A DNA stretch of 64,000 bases from Spirodela intermedia (taxonomy: Eukaryota > Streptophyta > Magnoliopsida > Alismatales > Araceae), in the NCBI GenBank assembly GCA_902729315.2, contig LR746265.1, forward strand, positions 4,630,892 through 4,694,891, written 5' to 3'. Both the position numbers and the translations under genes were made by a program. The notes under the pieces were generated by a model. That model was given only the letters and a program-made list of their open reading frames with translations. It did not search any database and was not told the origin of the DNA. Positions 37,338 to 49,692 of the stretch are shown here, in pieces. The stretch's first letter is position 1; every line of letters starts with the position of its first letter.

Positions 37338-37592
37338 TCATGGGCTGGGCTGGCAGGTCAAGTGGTTGGGTCGGGTGGTCAAGATGGCTGGGCTGGTGGA
37401 TCAAGTGGGCTCGGTCGGGGCGGTCAAGCTGACTGGGCCGTCGGGTCATGTGAGTTGGGCAGGCGTGTCAGGGTGCTGGACCTGCAGGTCAAGTTGGTTG
37501 GGCTGGCAGGTCAAGTGGCTAGGCTGGCGGGTCAAGTGGGGTGGGCTGGTGGGTCAGGGGGCTGGTCTAGTGGGTTAGTTGGGTTGGGGTAG
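37338..37592 (+). repeat. G-rich minisatellite, about 21-bp units
   Basis: Degenerate tandem units of the kind GGGCTGGCGGGTCAAGTGGCT recur about a dozen times. The plus strand is rich in GGG and the repeats stay open in more than one frame. There is no sign of a protein family. Confidence 0.85.
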
Positions 37593-37759
37593 TGTCCCCC
37601 CTAAAGGGGTCACAGTCGAAACCATAATTGGAATGTTTCAGCCGTGACTCAACACATGGCTTGAGGCAGCAGTAGTGGGGGCCGTGGTGGTGCTAGGCGG
37701 CAACAGTGAGTGAGTAGCGGTTGCTAGAGTAAGATATCCTATATAAATTTTAGTAGAAG

Positions 37760-39084
37760 CCATACTCATGACATGAAATGAGGTAGAAAAAAGAACAACT
37801 CACAACAAAAGTATCGACACAAAAATTTTACGTGGTTCAGAGGTTGGCCTCCTACGTTCACGGGCGATGACAAAAGCTCTACTAGTTGCGAAAAGTAGTA
37901 CAGAAAAATCACTCCTCAAAAACCCAGAGAATAGATCCTTGTTCTTAACCCTTGTAAGAGCCTAAGGAACATCTTTGATCTTGGCCCTCTGATGCACTCA
38001 CCAACCCGATAAATCATATTAGTAGCCATCTTAAAAGCCACCTGGGTAACCATCTTAGTAAGAACCTCAGGAAACGTACCAAACGGTTTCCTTTCTTCCG
38101 GTTCATGGCCTGTTCAGGTCATAAATCGGCCGTCGAGTCCGTGAGAATCGGCCTTCCGGCTGACCGTTTCTCCCTCGCACTTCGTTTCTCCTCTCCACAT
38201 TAAATGTGACGGCAGAGGAGGAGGAGGCGGGGACGCTGGCGGGAGCCACTGCAGCGGCAGCGGGTGGACGTTGAGGACTCGACCTCGGCGGAGTGGCAAC
38301 GGGAGGAGACAGTGCACGAGGCTGCGGTATCTGGCGACTGGGAAGACGCGGCGATGGCGCTGGCGGCGGCGTCCAGTGACGGCCGCAGGCAGTGGCATAC
38401 GACAGCGGCGGCGGCGACGAAGGAGGTGGTGGCTCATGGGGGTGAGGCGGAGGAGGCGAGAAGGACAGCGGCGCCTGGAGGACGTGCGATGGAGGTGCGT
38501 CGGGCCGCAAGCTCTGACCAGGAGTGGCGGTGGTCCTCGAGACCAACCCTCCATCGCAGTAGGGATGCCGTGGTGATGATTAATCAGGCGATGCGATAAC
38601 GTGTCACGACACATCAGCAGCAGGGATACAGTGGCACTGCACATCGGCAGTAGGGATGACATAGTAGTGTCTGATGATGTGGCAGTCGATAATGATGTGT
38701 CAACTTCTACTGATGTGGCTGCTCCGATCCCCATCACTTGGGAGTCCTCATCCATTGAAAGGATCTCCTTAGCTTTGAGGCGTGGTGAGAACTAGGTGAA
38801 GTAGAGGATTGAGGAGATTATAGATGGAAAGAAAGGGTCATCCTAAGGACACGGTATTTAGCTGCCCCCATGGGCCTACCTACAGTAACACATCGTCTAG
38901 GGGGTAAAACATTTCTAGGGCTCCGAGAGGAGACGGAGAGAAATGGAAGCCACTCGAGCATCTTCCCTGGTCCTACTAAGGTTCTGTGGAGCCCGTGTTA
39001 TCTTCTATCTTTCTCTGTATCTAGTTTTCTCTCTCCTTTTATGTTATCCATCTATGTGCCTGCAGCTTAACGGCAGAGCCTTAC
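37760..39084. other. Retroelement-like leader and GC-rich stretch
   Basis: AATTTTACGTGGTTCAGAGG near 37830 is a phrase common in plant LTRs. 38110-38760 is strongly GC-rich with long open frames on both strands (213 codons minus, 111 codons plus). The minus frame is Arg/Pro/His-rich and low in complexity, so open frames may simply reflect composition. 38590-38720 holds short GATGTGG / ACACATC-type near-repeats. No known domain. Confidence 0.35.
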
Positions 39085-40620
39085 CAGAGGCATACAGAAT
39101 GCCATGTATCTCAAGGATGCCATGTGGTCTAGGTGAACGCTCAAGTAAAAAATTCCTTATAATATCCAACATATGGAAATTACTACAATTAGGAGGCTTT
39201 TTCCAGAGACATCAATAAATACTAGACTAATAATTGAGACCAAGATGATAAAACTATTCATTGGAACGGAGTTTTTTCTGAACTTGGAGCAAGAAAAGCA
39301 TAAATAGATGCAAGTGATAGAGACATGATCAAACCGCAATAGCAAAGAAAAAAAATCCAAAAAGGAACCCTTGTCATTAGGAGTTGGATAATTTAAAACT
39401 AATAAATAAATAAAGAGCTGAATTTTTTGCCTAATTTCTTACGCAGCTATCTGTAGGCAGGGTCTTGTAGATCTCGGTACTGTTGCCCATGCAACATCAA
39501 CGAAGAATCAAATTTGCAAGATATATAGGAGCACAGTTTTATTTAACTCTTTAGTGACCAAAAAATGCCAGACAAGTTCAATACTCATGGGCGCCACAAG
39601 CTGTGAGTAGCAAGCTACATCAAAAGTCATAATGAAAATAAAAACCCCATCTTGGTACTTAAATACAAATCTGGCGCGTCTTGAGTACATTGTTCACTGT
39701 TAAAATGAAAAAGAGTATAAAATGTGGGCAAAACCTGAGAGTGAAGAATGCCAATATGATTCATCCAATCAACCCAAAATACATGTAGAGGATTCGAAAA
39801 GGCCTGCCGATGGGAGAAAACTTCTGATCCAATGTAAACAATGCTGTCGACGATATGGGTATGCAAACCATGATTTCTGTTGATTAAGATCGTCAAACTC
39901 CCTCTTGAGCTAAAAGCTATAATACTTCTAATATCATTGATAGTAAAACCTAAGCAACCCAATTAGTTTGAAATTGTATGTATATTCGAGTATGTCATTG
40001 CTGCATCACCGGGAAAAAGTTTTTTTCATGTTATCTAAATTTTTACTGCACGCTCGACTCAAAAAATAGTTTTTCAGCTGTTTTTCTCTTGTGAATTTAT
40101 ATGATATTCCAAGCCGTTTTACCATTGACTGCATGCAGCATGACGATCAGGCCTTACAAACCATAATTATAACATCAAACTGCAACCTCATCCACCGATT
40201 TCGGAATACTCAAAAATCTGACAATATTTAAAATACAATAACATATAACACATCTGTCGCCAGCAGCATAGTTCAAACGAGAAAGTAATTATTTGCGACG
40301 GAGAGTTGGACATTAACGTGATGTTGACCATCTCCATGATACACATACTTGAGCTCCTTGCCATCCACAGCATCCCCGCCGCATGCATCGATCCCAATGG
40401 CATACAGCACCAGATCTCTTTAACCTCGTTGGGTAACCAAAAAAGCTCAGACTCTTCAAAACCTTGGGCGATAAATAGTCCAATTTTTTTTGAATTATTG
40501 TGGCATCAAAATATTAAATAAAGGGATAGAGCTCTGGCGCGGATGCCACGTGTTTCCAACCTTTCATTGTACGTGAACACAGTCTGCGACAGGAAACGGG
40601 AAAAAGAAGATGAAGACCAT
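39085..40620 (-). pseudogene. ECH2: ECH2 copy C: exons 2-5 only
   Basis: Homology to copy B begins abruptly at 39085, inside intron 5 (copy B near 20935). The copy holds exon 5 (about 39445-39515), exon 4 (VLPTFYTLF, about 39660-39735), exon 3 (GGDAVDGKELKYVYHG, about 40310-40410) and exon 2 (about 40555-40585). Exons 6-11 were never included or are lost. Exon 1 is gone because the DNA jumps from intron 1 to the GDSL-C 3' flank at about 40635. Exon 5 has lost two bases and exon 4's donor is altered. Confidence 0.88.
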
Positions 40621-40812
40621 CAGAGTTCCCCGCGATATCTTATAACTATCGTTGAGCAACTGTGCTCACAGAAGTCTCCACTCGCGATTACAACCTCATT
40701 GACGCGAAACTCTTTCATCACGGACTTTCCCAGATCTTCACGCTGAAATAAAATCCTATTGAATGACGCCACGAGGGGTCGCCGTCTGAGCAGGTTGCCC
40801 TCTCCATCGCCT

Positions 40813-41440
40813 TCAAAGACCGACCAGCTGCTTGATGGTTACGGGTGAAGCGTACCGACGCCCACGATACGCCGTGAGGGCGATCAGCCGGTAAGTAGCC
40901 TGGGTGGGGTGGACCCGGTCCCAGTAGATATATTCGTCCCTGTTGAAGCAGTAGGTCGAATTGGGCCTGCATTCTGATTCGGCGTTCAATCTCCCGGAGC
41001 CGCAGCAAGCGGAGACGATGTCCGTAAACCCTTCGAAAAGGCCGAGAAGACGACATCAGAGCAATCCGTAGAGGAAAGTCGGGTGGAAGAGGAAGATCAG
41101 GGGGATGCGCATACCATATTTTAGCGGTTGGGACGAGACAAGGGTGAAGAAGTCGTAGGAGTTGATGAAGGAATAGGAGAAACTTTTCAAGGTGGAGGCG
41201 TGGTCACGCAGGACGATCTGTGTGGCCCTGTTGAACTGCTGTGAGAGATTGTTTAAGTCTTCTACACATTTTGCGCCGGGCACGCCCAAGCGTAGAATGG
41301 GGATACAGCCGATGAGGGAGGAGCCGAACACCGCGAATTTCCTCGCTCCGAGATCGTACAGCGTCTGTCATGGTCGGGTTCCATTAAATACAGCGACTAT
41401 CATATACATAATTCGCCGTAGATAGGAGAACAGATGAGGG

Positions 41441-41476
<36 letters not shown>

Positions 41477-42310
41477 TACCTCCAACTGGTTTCTAAACTG
41501 GCCGGTCAACTGTCCAATGAACAGCTGCTGTTGGGTCTCATTCTTAAGTCCGAAGTTCACGTAGAAACGGAACATATCATTGCTTCCCGTGCTGAAAACG
41601 AATAAGGACTTGGAAAGGAAGCAGTGGGCTGCGCGGCCGCCAATTCGGGTCCTCAGCCGACGAGTGATTCCTTTGAAGTACTTAATCTGCTGGTTCAGGG
41701 AAATGGAGAAGTTCTGGCCCTGATCGATCCATCCGGTTGAAAGAACAGATAGTCAGTTGAAGTTTCCAAGACAAATGAAACTTCGGATGAATACTTCAGA
41801 CTGTACGACAAATTGCAAGGTGATTTCCATCTGACGGTTCGAAACTTACGGTGGCGTCGAAGATACCCGATCCCCCGGAGGCAAAGTTCACGCCGCGGTT
41901 CGCCTGCGCGTCGTTGGAGATGGAGAGGTACGCCGGGGGGCTCTTGTTATACTTCAGCTTCTTTGCTGCACAAATGACGCGAACACGAATTCTAAATTCT
42001 CCCGCTGCTCCATTGGTCTCTATGGAGGCACGTCGAAGATAACAAAGAGGGAGGGAGGCCTACCCATATAGTCCACCACGAGGTAGCCATTGCTGTACCT
42101 CCCGGTGGGCCTGCTGCGCGGAAAGTCAATCCCGTAGGGAGGGAAGTTTGCCTTCGCTTGGTTCCCCGGCAAGAAGTTGTTGTTCCCCACGTCCGTCGTG
42201 GAGTCCCCGAATGCGTAGATCGCCGGAACGACGGTGGAGGCTGCCATCTGCGTGAACACGGCAGCGGAGAAGGCTGCGGTGAGGAGGAGCAAACCCATCT
42301 TTCTCTCCAT
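40813..42310 (-). CDS. GDSL esterase/lipase, predicted secreted (copy C, intact)
   Basis: A second apparently working GDSL gene. Exons at 42064-42310, 41850-41965, 41480-41719, 41115-41364 and 40813-41030 join in frame to 356 aa, one residue shorter than copy B. Signal peptide, [27 protein letters not shown] and the last block WDRVHPT are all present, so Ser, Gly, Asn, Asp and His positions are kept. Differences from copy B near the active site include NNDM to SNDM and DQFH to DRVH, which might alter substrate preference. Its 3' flank directly abuts the ECH2-C remnant through a deletion junction, so it lacks the intergenic DNA of copy B. Splice sites match copy B. Confidence 0.92.
41445..41472. 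repeat. GA microsatellite in GDSL-C intron 3
   Basis: A GA run at the same place as in GDSL copies A and B, different in length from both. Confidence 0.9.
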
Positions 42311-42785
42311 TTTCAGCCTTCTACTGTTTAATATGGCCGAGCTCCCCCTGCCTTAGATCCTAGGGACAACTCGCTTCCGGCCGATATGCCACGCATCTTG
42401 TGCGTGAGATAGTCTAACTCGTTTAAGAACAATTGACATCTCTTATTCATGACCGTTCATCATTCAATATTATGACCATTGCTTTCCACATTGACAAGCC
42501 ACGTTGACACACATTAGGAGAGGCGGAATTAGTTCCGTATCTTACGGCCTTAAGAAGCTGTTCTCTGGTCGGCATGAACCGTAGTGTGAACCAAGACGGA
42601 GCTTCCGGCTTGCGAACCGTGTAACGCAGGTCATCAACGCCGACGGTGGAACCTGCCAGAACACGATGTTTACGTCGAGCTTTCCATTTAGCGCGACTTT
42701 CTTCTAAAATATACAGTTTGCTTACGATGATAAAGAAATTATCCCAGGAAGGTAGATCTCTGTACGGCTTTATGCGAGAAATGTC

Positions 42786-42921
42786 TGTTAGATTGTGGCC
42801 TTCGGCCCATTATGGACCTGCCCCATTTGGGGCCAATAGGGTCATTATAAACCCTTGTAGTTGTCCCCCTTTTCTTTTTCAATCTGAGGGCGAGGAGTCG
42901 ACGGCGCCCCTTCTCTCCACA
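42786..42921 (+). repeat. 5' LTR of the short-LTR Copia
   Basis: 136 bp. It contains TTATAAACCC, a plausible TATA region, near 42846. Confidence 0.85.
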
Positions 42922-42949
42922 TGGTATCAGAGCAATATGGGCTCGATCC

Positions 42950-43750
42950 CTCGCCTTCGCTCTACCGCTCGCACCGCCATTCCTCCGGCGGCCTCTTCGC
43001 CCGCGCAGCATCTCCGCGCTCTCCCTCTCTTTCGGCGCAGCCCGCCCTGCGCCGCTCTCTCTCTCTCTGGCGCAGCCCACCCTGCGCCACGTGGCGGCTC
43101 TCTCTCGCCCTCTACACCGGCATATCTCACCGGCCATCTCTCGCCCTCCACGCCGGCACGCCGGCCCTCTGGGCGCTTATCTCAGGGCGTCTACCCATCT
43201 CCCGGTGGCCTCAGCCACCGGTTTCCACCCGCTCCTGCCCACGCAGCGTCTGCGCCCCTCTCTCTCTCACGCAGCCCGCCCTGCGCCGCCATTCCTTGTC
43301 GCTAATCTTCCGGCGGCGTCTTCGGCGCTGCCTCTATTCGTGGCGGCTTCATTAGGGCGTCCAGCCCCTCGCCGGTGGCCTCAGCCACCGGTTTCTCAGC
43401 CTCTGGACGCTTATGTCAGGGCGTCCAGCTTCTGGGCACTTATCTCACAACATCCAGCCATTTCCCGTGCCGGCCCGTGCTCTCCAGGGCTGGTGTCAAC
43501 AGCAAGATCTGACCTCAGGGCGTCCAGCCCTCCCCGGTGCCGGCACGTGATCTCCAGGGCCTCCTGTGTGTCGGCTTATGTGCTCATCTTCTGCCTCCTT
43601 GCGCGCCGTCCGCTCGTGCCTCTTGTCGTCTCGGTGAGTTCCATCTCTCCCTTTGATGGCAGATACACCGGGGTCATCTTCCAATGACTCGCCCTTACCT
43701 TCGGTAACGATACGCTCCACCTCGCCTCTTGCCTCGTTCCCTCCCCGGCA
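42950..43750 (+). other. Pyrimidine- and GC-rich leader of the Copia element
   Basis: About 800 bases of CT/GC-rich DNA between the primer-binding site and gag. It has imperfect internal repeats (GGCGTCCAGC near 43350 and 43420, CTGCGCC several times) and long low-complexity frames on both strands. A normal Copia would begin gag far sooner. Confidence 0.6.
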
Positions 43751-46700
43751 TTCCATCACCTCTAGTCACCTCTACTTGATGTCATGTCTCCGGACTATCT
43801 TGATTGGGGGCATCTTGACTCTACTATCAACACTGCTTTGTTAGAGTGTTGAGCCTTTCATTATTCGGCCTCTCAATCACCTAAAGCCAGCTCATCAATT
43901 ATGACACACTCTCAAGATGATGTATGCAAATAAGACCAACATCAACTATATTGTCCGTCTCTATGAATCACTCTTCACTGGTAAGTAAGGCAGTCGATCG
44001 CTCTAGGCATATTTGAGTGAATTACAAGATATCGTCACCGAGCTATTTGTCTATCAACCCTCGATCGTAGTTCTGCCCACTCTCACTCATTATTGTGATG
44101 AACTCTACGCAGGGGCCTTTCTCAGTGGTCTTCATCCGAAGCTCGTCAATCAGATCTATGGCCAAGTCCTCTCTAGCACTCAAGTTCCTCCAATGACATA
44201 TATCTTCTCAGCGACTCTTCATGTGCAAACTAGTACTGCTCTTACTCCTACTGCTCTTGTAGCTCTTGACCCCTCTACCCTTGCTGCTATAGGTGTTAGT
44301 GGAGGTCGTAGCTTGAAGATTGTTGGGAAGGGGAAGGGATCGACTAAGTAGAAAAATTCCTTCCCTCCGTGCTCGTATTGTGGTAGGCAAAATCAGCCGG
44401 CTGAGAAATGTTGGAAGAAGTTTGATAAGCTGACATGGGGTTAGGCCGCAATCTCTAGCAGCTTGCCTTCTATGGCTCCTTCGTCTACATCATCTGCTCC
44501 CATGGTTTAGATGACCATAACTCCTAAAGAGTATGTAGAATTGGAAAGCCTCTCATGCTTCCTCTCATGGCTCCTCTACTAGTCTTGCCTCCACTTTCAC
44601 ATATGGCACACCCACTTCAGGTATATATGCTCTACTCACCTCTTGTACTTCTTGGTTTATCGACTTAGGGGCCTCAACCCATATGATGGGGTCCCCCTCC
44701 TTTCTCTGTTTTCTTATACCCACCTGTCATCTTCCTTTTGTCTTCGTCGCTGATAGTTATTCTTGTCTTGTTAAAGGGTATGGCACCACTCCCACCGTCA
44801 ATCAACCATTCTAGGATGTGCTTTATGTTCTTGGTTTTCTTAAGAATCCTTTGTTAATTAGTGTTATCACTTGTGCACTACATTGTGTTGTCATCTTCTT
44901 TCCTTACCATTGTCTTTCAGGACTTGTGTACTAGATGAAAGATTGATTTGGGCCATGAGAATGGTAGTGGTATCTATGAGCTTGTTCTTGACTCTCTTTC
45001 CTCAAGACTTCTAACTTTGTTTGCTTTTTTTACGCAAAATTCATATATTTTGTGGCATAGTCAATTGGGACATCCATGTTTATTGAAACTTCAAACATTC
45101 CTTCCATGGCTTACTCTTTCCAAGTTTGTGTGTGAGTCATGTCAACTAGGTAAGGATTACCATTCTACATATCTGCCTCAAGATTCTATCCATACTTCTC
45201 GACCATTCTACTTCATTCACTATGATGTGTGGGGGCCATCTCGAGTTGCTTCACTAATATGATTGTAATATTATATTATCTTTATTGATGACTATACTTG
45301 CGTTACATGGATCTATCTTCTCAAATACTACTCTCAAATTTGCGACACGGTCCACCAATACATCACGGAGATCATCACATAGTATTTTACTAGCCCCAAG
45401 ATTCTCTAAACAGATAACACCCTAGAGTTTATCTAAAATACCTTTCAAAGCTTCTACAAAGACCGTGGCATCATTCATCAGACTATTTGCCCCTACACAT
45501 CTCAGTAAAATGACGTTGTTGAACGAAAGCATTGACATCTTCTTGACATGACTCATACACTCCTTGTAGTCATACATGTCTTGCACTATCTCTAGTTAGA
45601 TGCCCTCCTCACTACCACCTTCCTCATCAATTGCGTAGCTTCGTCTACTTTTGGTGGTGCGATTATATTACATCAGCTTTTATTTAAGACCAATTTCTTT
45701 CATCTCCCTCCCCAAGTATTTGGCTATATTGTATTTGTGCATGACCATACTTCTTCTCTCTCTAAGCTAACACCTTTTGCTTTGAAAGGTGTCTTCGTTG
45801 GCTACTCTCACACTTAGAAGAGATATTGAGCCTATCTTCTTAACACTCATCGGTATCTCATGTCTGCGGATGTCACCTTCTATGATGATGTCTCCTACTT
45901 ATCTTCTTTCATTGCTCCTTCTCTAGCGTATTACTCACCACTTCTTGGTTTTCCTCCATCGTCATCCCCACATGTTCTAGTAGTCCATGACTCTTATGCG
46001 TCTTCACTACTCTCTCAGTCTTTGTCGTCTAACTCATTTGTTGGGTCTTCGACCCCTTCCTCTAGTCTAGTACCACTTTCGTCAATTTTTCCTACGTCAT
46101 CTACCTCCCCACTCAATGATCTCCATCTTCCCATTACCTTACACAAGGGCACTCACTCTTGCACTCAACATCTCATCTCTCATTTTGCTTCTTATGATCA
46201 ACTTCACCCTACCTTCTAGGCTTTTACTCTCTTCGTCTCATCTAAGTCAATACTTGAGATGTATCATGAGGCTCTCTAGGTACCTAAGTGGAAGTTGGTG
46301 ATAGACGTCGAGTACTTTGTCTTGGTTTAGCACGACACCTAGCAGCTTGTTCCTTGTTTGACTGATGGCAAAATCGTGACTTGTAAATGGGTGTACTCCC
46401 TCAAGTACAACCCCAATGATTCTATTGCTCATCACAAAGTGTGTCTCATTGCTCGCAACTTCACCAAGGCCTACAATATTGATTACATGGAAACCTTCTC
46501 TTTTGTGGTTTATCTCAGCTCCATCCATGTACCTCTCTGTCTAGTAGTCAATTTAGGTGTGGTCTCTCCATTAATTAGATATTTCCAACGCCTTCCTCTA
46601 TAGTGATCTCACTGAGTAGGTATTTATGGAGCAACCTTTAGGGTATGTTTCTCAAGGAGAGACTTCTCAAGTGTGTTTACTTAAGTGGGCAATCTATAGG

Positions 46701-47727
46701 CTCAAGCAAATTCTTTGCACCTAGTTTTAGAAGTTTATGTATCTCATTACTACTTTTAGCTTCCCTCCATGTATGTTTGATCCAAGTGTGATACACAAAA
46801 ACCTCCTCGGACGGGTGTGTGGTGCTTGTGGTTTATTTCGATGATATCTTCTTGACTGATAGTGATGGGGCTGACATTTCTATTATGAAGGCATATCTTC
46901 ATCAACACTTTGTGACTTGTGATCTTTCTACTCTGTAGTATTTTCTAGGGATTAAGTTTACCTATTGTTAGGGAAAACTTGCTCTTTCGTAAAAGAAATA
47001 TGTGCTAGACTTTCTTTAAGAGACATAACTATTGGGATGTAACTTGCTTCATCACCGATGGAGGCTCGGCCCAAGTTCTGGGATGATGATTCTCTCAAAT
47101 TAGAAGACGTCAATCGATATTGCCATCTGCTCAACAAATTATTTTATCTCACTCTCACTTGTTCAGACATATCTTATGTAGTTGACATTCATAGCCAATT
47201 CATTTAGGAACCTCGAGAGGTATATATGGAAGGAGCACTCTACATTCTTGCCTACATCAAATGAGCATTTAAAAAGGGACTTCTCTACTAATCAACTAGT
47301 GGCTATTACAGATACGTTGGTGGCTACCTAGTCACTTGGTGCTCCAAGAAGTAGCGAGTCGTCTCCCGCTCTAGTGCTAAGGTAAAATACTATGTGATGG
47401 CTAATACTACATATGATATGGGATGGCTCTGATCTCTTTTGTAAGAATTGGGGGTCTTGACACCACTTTCGATGCCTATATACTACGACAATCGAGCTGC
47501 AATCTTCATTATAATAAATCTCACTTTCCATAAATGCACTAAGTACATCGAGATTGATTGTCACATTGTTTAGAACAAGGTTCTCAAGAGCATCATCACC
47601 ACTTTACTCATGTCATTGGCCAACCAATTAGCCGACATCTTCACTAAGAGTCTTAGTAGTGGTTCCTATGACTCATTGGGAACCAAGCTGGACATGTTTG
47701 ATCTATATGCTCCAGCTTGAGGGAGAG

Positions 47728-47855
47728 TGTTAGATTGTGACCTTTGATTTATTATGGTCTTGGCCCATTAGGGTCATTATAAACCTTTGTACTTATCTCC
47801 TTTTTCCTTTTCAATTTGAGTATTTGAGGGGTCAGAGGCACCCTTTTTCTCCACA
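47728..47855 (+). repeat. 3' LTR of the short-LTR Copia
   Basis: 128 bp, partner of 42786-42921, with substitutions and small indels. Confidence 0.85.
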
Positions 47856-49692
47856 AAGTCACTATTCACTCCCCCTTTCACCCACGTATGAGAAACTTTG
47901 TGATGAGTTAGATGTTTTGACATCATAAAGGATTTTGTACAACGGAAACATGCTTATCAAACTTTTAACATAATCTTGAGTCTAAACAAAAATCATTGTT
48001 TAATTTCAGGGATTGTGGAGATGACCTCTTTCGACAACAATTCATGAACTATAGAGAGTTTCCATCAAGAAGATTATCATGGTGATGCAGGACAAAGGTG
48101 AGAAGAGTTTTGTTTAAAGAAGACTTCATGTTGGACCTTAGAGTTGACTTAGGTAAGAATTATAAGGGTTTAATATTTAGAAGATCTCATAATTTCAGGG
48201 GAGAATTAGGACTTTTAATTACCTATTAGGAATCTTAATTCGAAAAGAATTAGATGAGGCTTCTGAATCAAGATTTGGACCACCAACTTCTCACAAGAAG
48301 GTGGCTATCTTATGAACTTCACAAATTCTAAGAGCAAGGATTTGAAATTAATGACCAACTACACAATAAAAAAAAAGTAATTGTACCTTTGCAATTGAGA
48401 TTCTTGATTTTCAAAGGTACTTGGGTGTTAGGATTCCACGGGCCTCGTTACAAAATTCATAACTTAAGAAATATATGATGAGCATTAATGGTGAGGAGAA
48501 TGAAGGGAATGATGGAGGAGTGATGAGATGCAAGTGGCTTGAATTCGGTGACAAGATGGTTTAGACTTGAGGTGTGAATCTAGAACTGGACTGGTGTGGT
48601 CTAGAGGAAATGGGCCATTTGGGCTGGGTAGTTAGGGCTCACAAACCGGTTTAATAAAAATGAATAAATAATAAAAAAAAAATGCTGGAGGGAGAAAGAG
48701 GGGAGAATCGGGGCGACAGTGGATACAGCAATGGTGGAGGCGGTCGGGTGATTTATGGAACTGATGGTGAATCGAGGGCTTGCGGCAATGAAGGGGGAAG
48801 GCAATAATATGGCAGCAGAAGTAGGTTGGCAATGGTGGTCAACAGCAGGGGTGAATGAGGGTAGAACAGTGAACGGCGGAGGCCGGGATGAAGGCAGCGG
48901 CGGCATCAGATGGTGACAACATTGAAGGTGGAGGTGAAGATGGGATGACGGCAGGGGACAAGGAGAGGCAGGCTGTGCTGTGGCTAAGGCAAGTGCAAGC
49001 CGGTGACGACGGAATGGAAGGAAGACAAATTGGGAGAAGAGAAACAGAGAGAGATTCTCCTAATCCACGAGGGCAAGAAGAAAAAGGTGACCCCTAATCC
49101 AAGAGGCGACTGAGAGAAGAATAAGAACTTTCTTGATTCAAAATCTAACTGTTTGCATTCAAAATCTTCTTGTGTTTGCATTTTTATAGGGAATAAAGGT
49201 GACGAAATTTGAAGAAAAATTAGTTACAAACAAGAGAGAAGGATAGCGGAAGGTGGTTAGAGGCACCCCCTCCCAAAGGATGCCATGTGACATCTCTTGG
49301 AGGGAGAGGCGCCTCCCTTAGGGGGAGAAGGGGATGAATCCTCTTGTTGACCATCTTGCAGTCCTCCTTGGAAGAGAAGAGAGAGAAAACTAAAAAACAT
49401 AAAAGAAGCTTGCAAGAAATAAGCATTATCTCCATTTTAAAAAGTCACAGTTGGAAGAGTTAAAAGCTCTTCAAAAATTCTGAATAACATAAATAGCTTC
49501 GGTTTCAAAAATTAACATAAATAACATAAATAGATTAAATGTGAATAACATAAATACCTTCAAAATTTGCGCTTAGAAATTGATAGGGCACCTTCGTATA
49601 TATTTAACAATCTTAAAAGTAGGAGAAGTTCACGATACCCAAGTTAACCATCTTCATTCAAATGTCTATCCATTTAACAACCTAGTCTAGGA
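47856..49692. other. Spacer right of the Copia element
   Basis: 47860-48085 matches copy B spacer near 26370-26650. 48090-49370 is extra DNA replacing about 250 bp of copy B. It carries a GC-rich stretch (48600-49100) with low-complexity frames and no domain, and is probably another insertion. 49375-49690 again matches the copy B spacer (about 26920-27350). No gene is supportable. Confidence 0.45.

Larger units (their letters stand above)
42786..47855 (+). mobile_element. Copia retrotransposon with short LTRs, decayed
   Basis: Near-matching terminal repeats (42786-42921 and 47728-47855) both start TGTTAGATTGTG and end CTCCACA. TGGTATCAGAGC at 42922 is the initiator-Met tRNA primer-binding site, and GAGGGAGAG before 47728 is the polypurine tract. 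Inside are gag (about 44010-44350), a knuckle-like CSYCGRQNQPAEKCW (about 44370-44420), protease and GAG-pre-integrase remains (44590-45250), integrase (45180-45760), RT (46370-46960) and RNase H (47030-47690). Stops are frequent. It lies in the spacer shared with copies A and B, between ATGTC and AAGTC. Confidence 0.88.

Noticed and set aside
38110-38760. Long open frames of 213 and 111 codons on both strands
   Set aside because: The stretch is GC-rich and low in complexity; open frames on both strands are expected and no domain is visible.
43091-43687. 198-codon plus-strand frame rich in Pro, Ser and Arg
   Set aside because: It sits in the repetitive CT/GC-rich leader of a decayed Copia element and overlaps other equally open frames.
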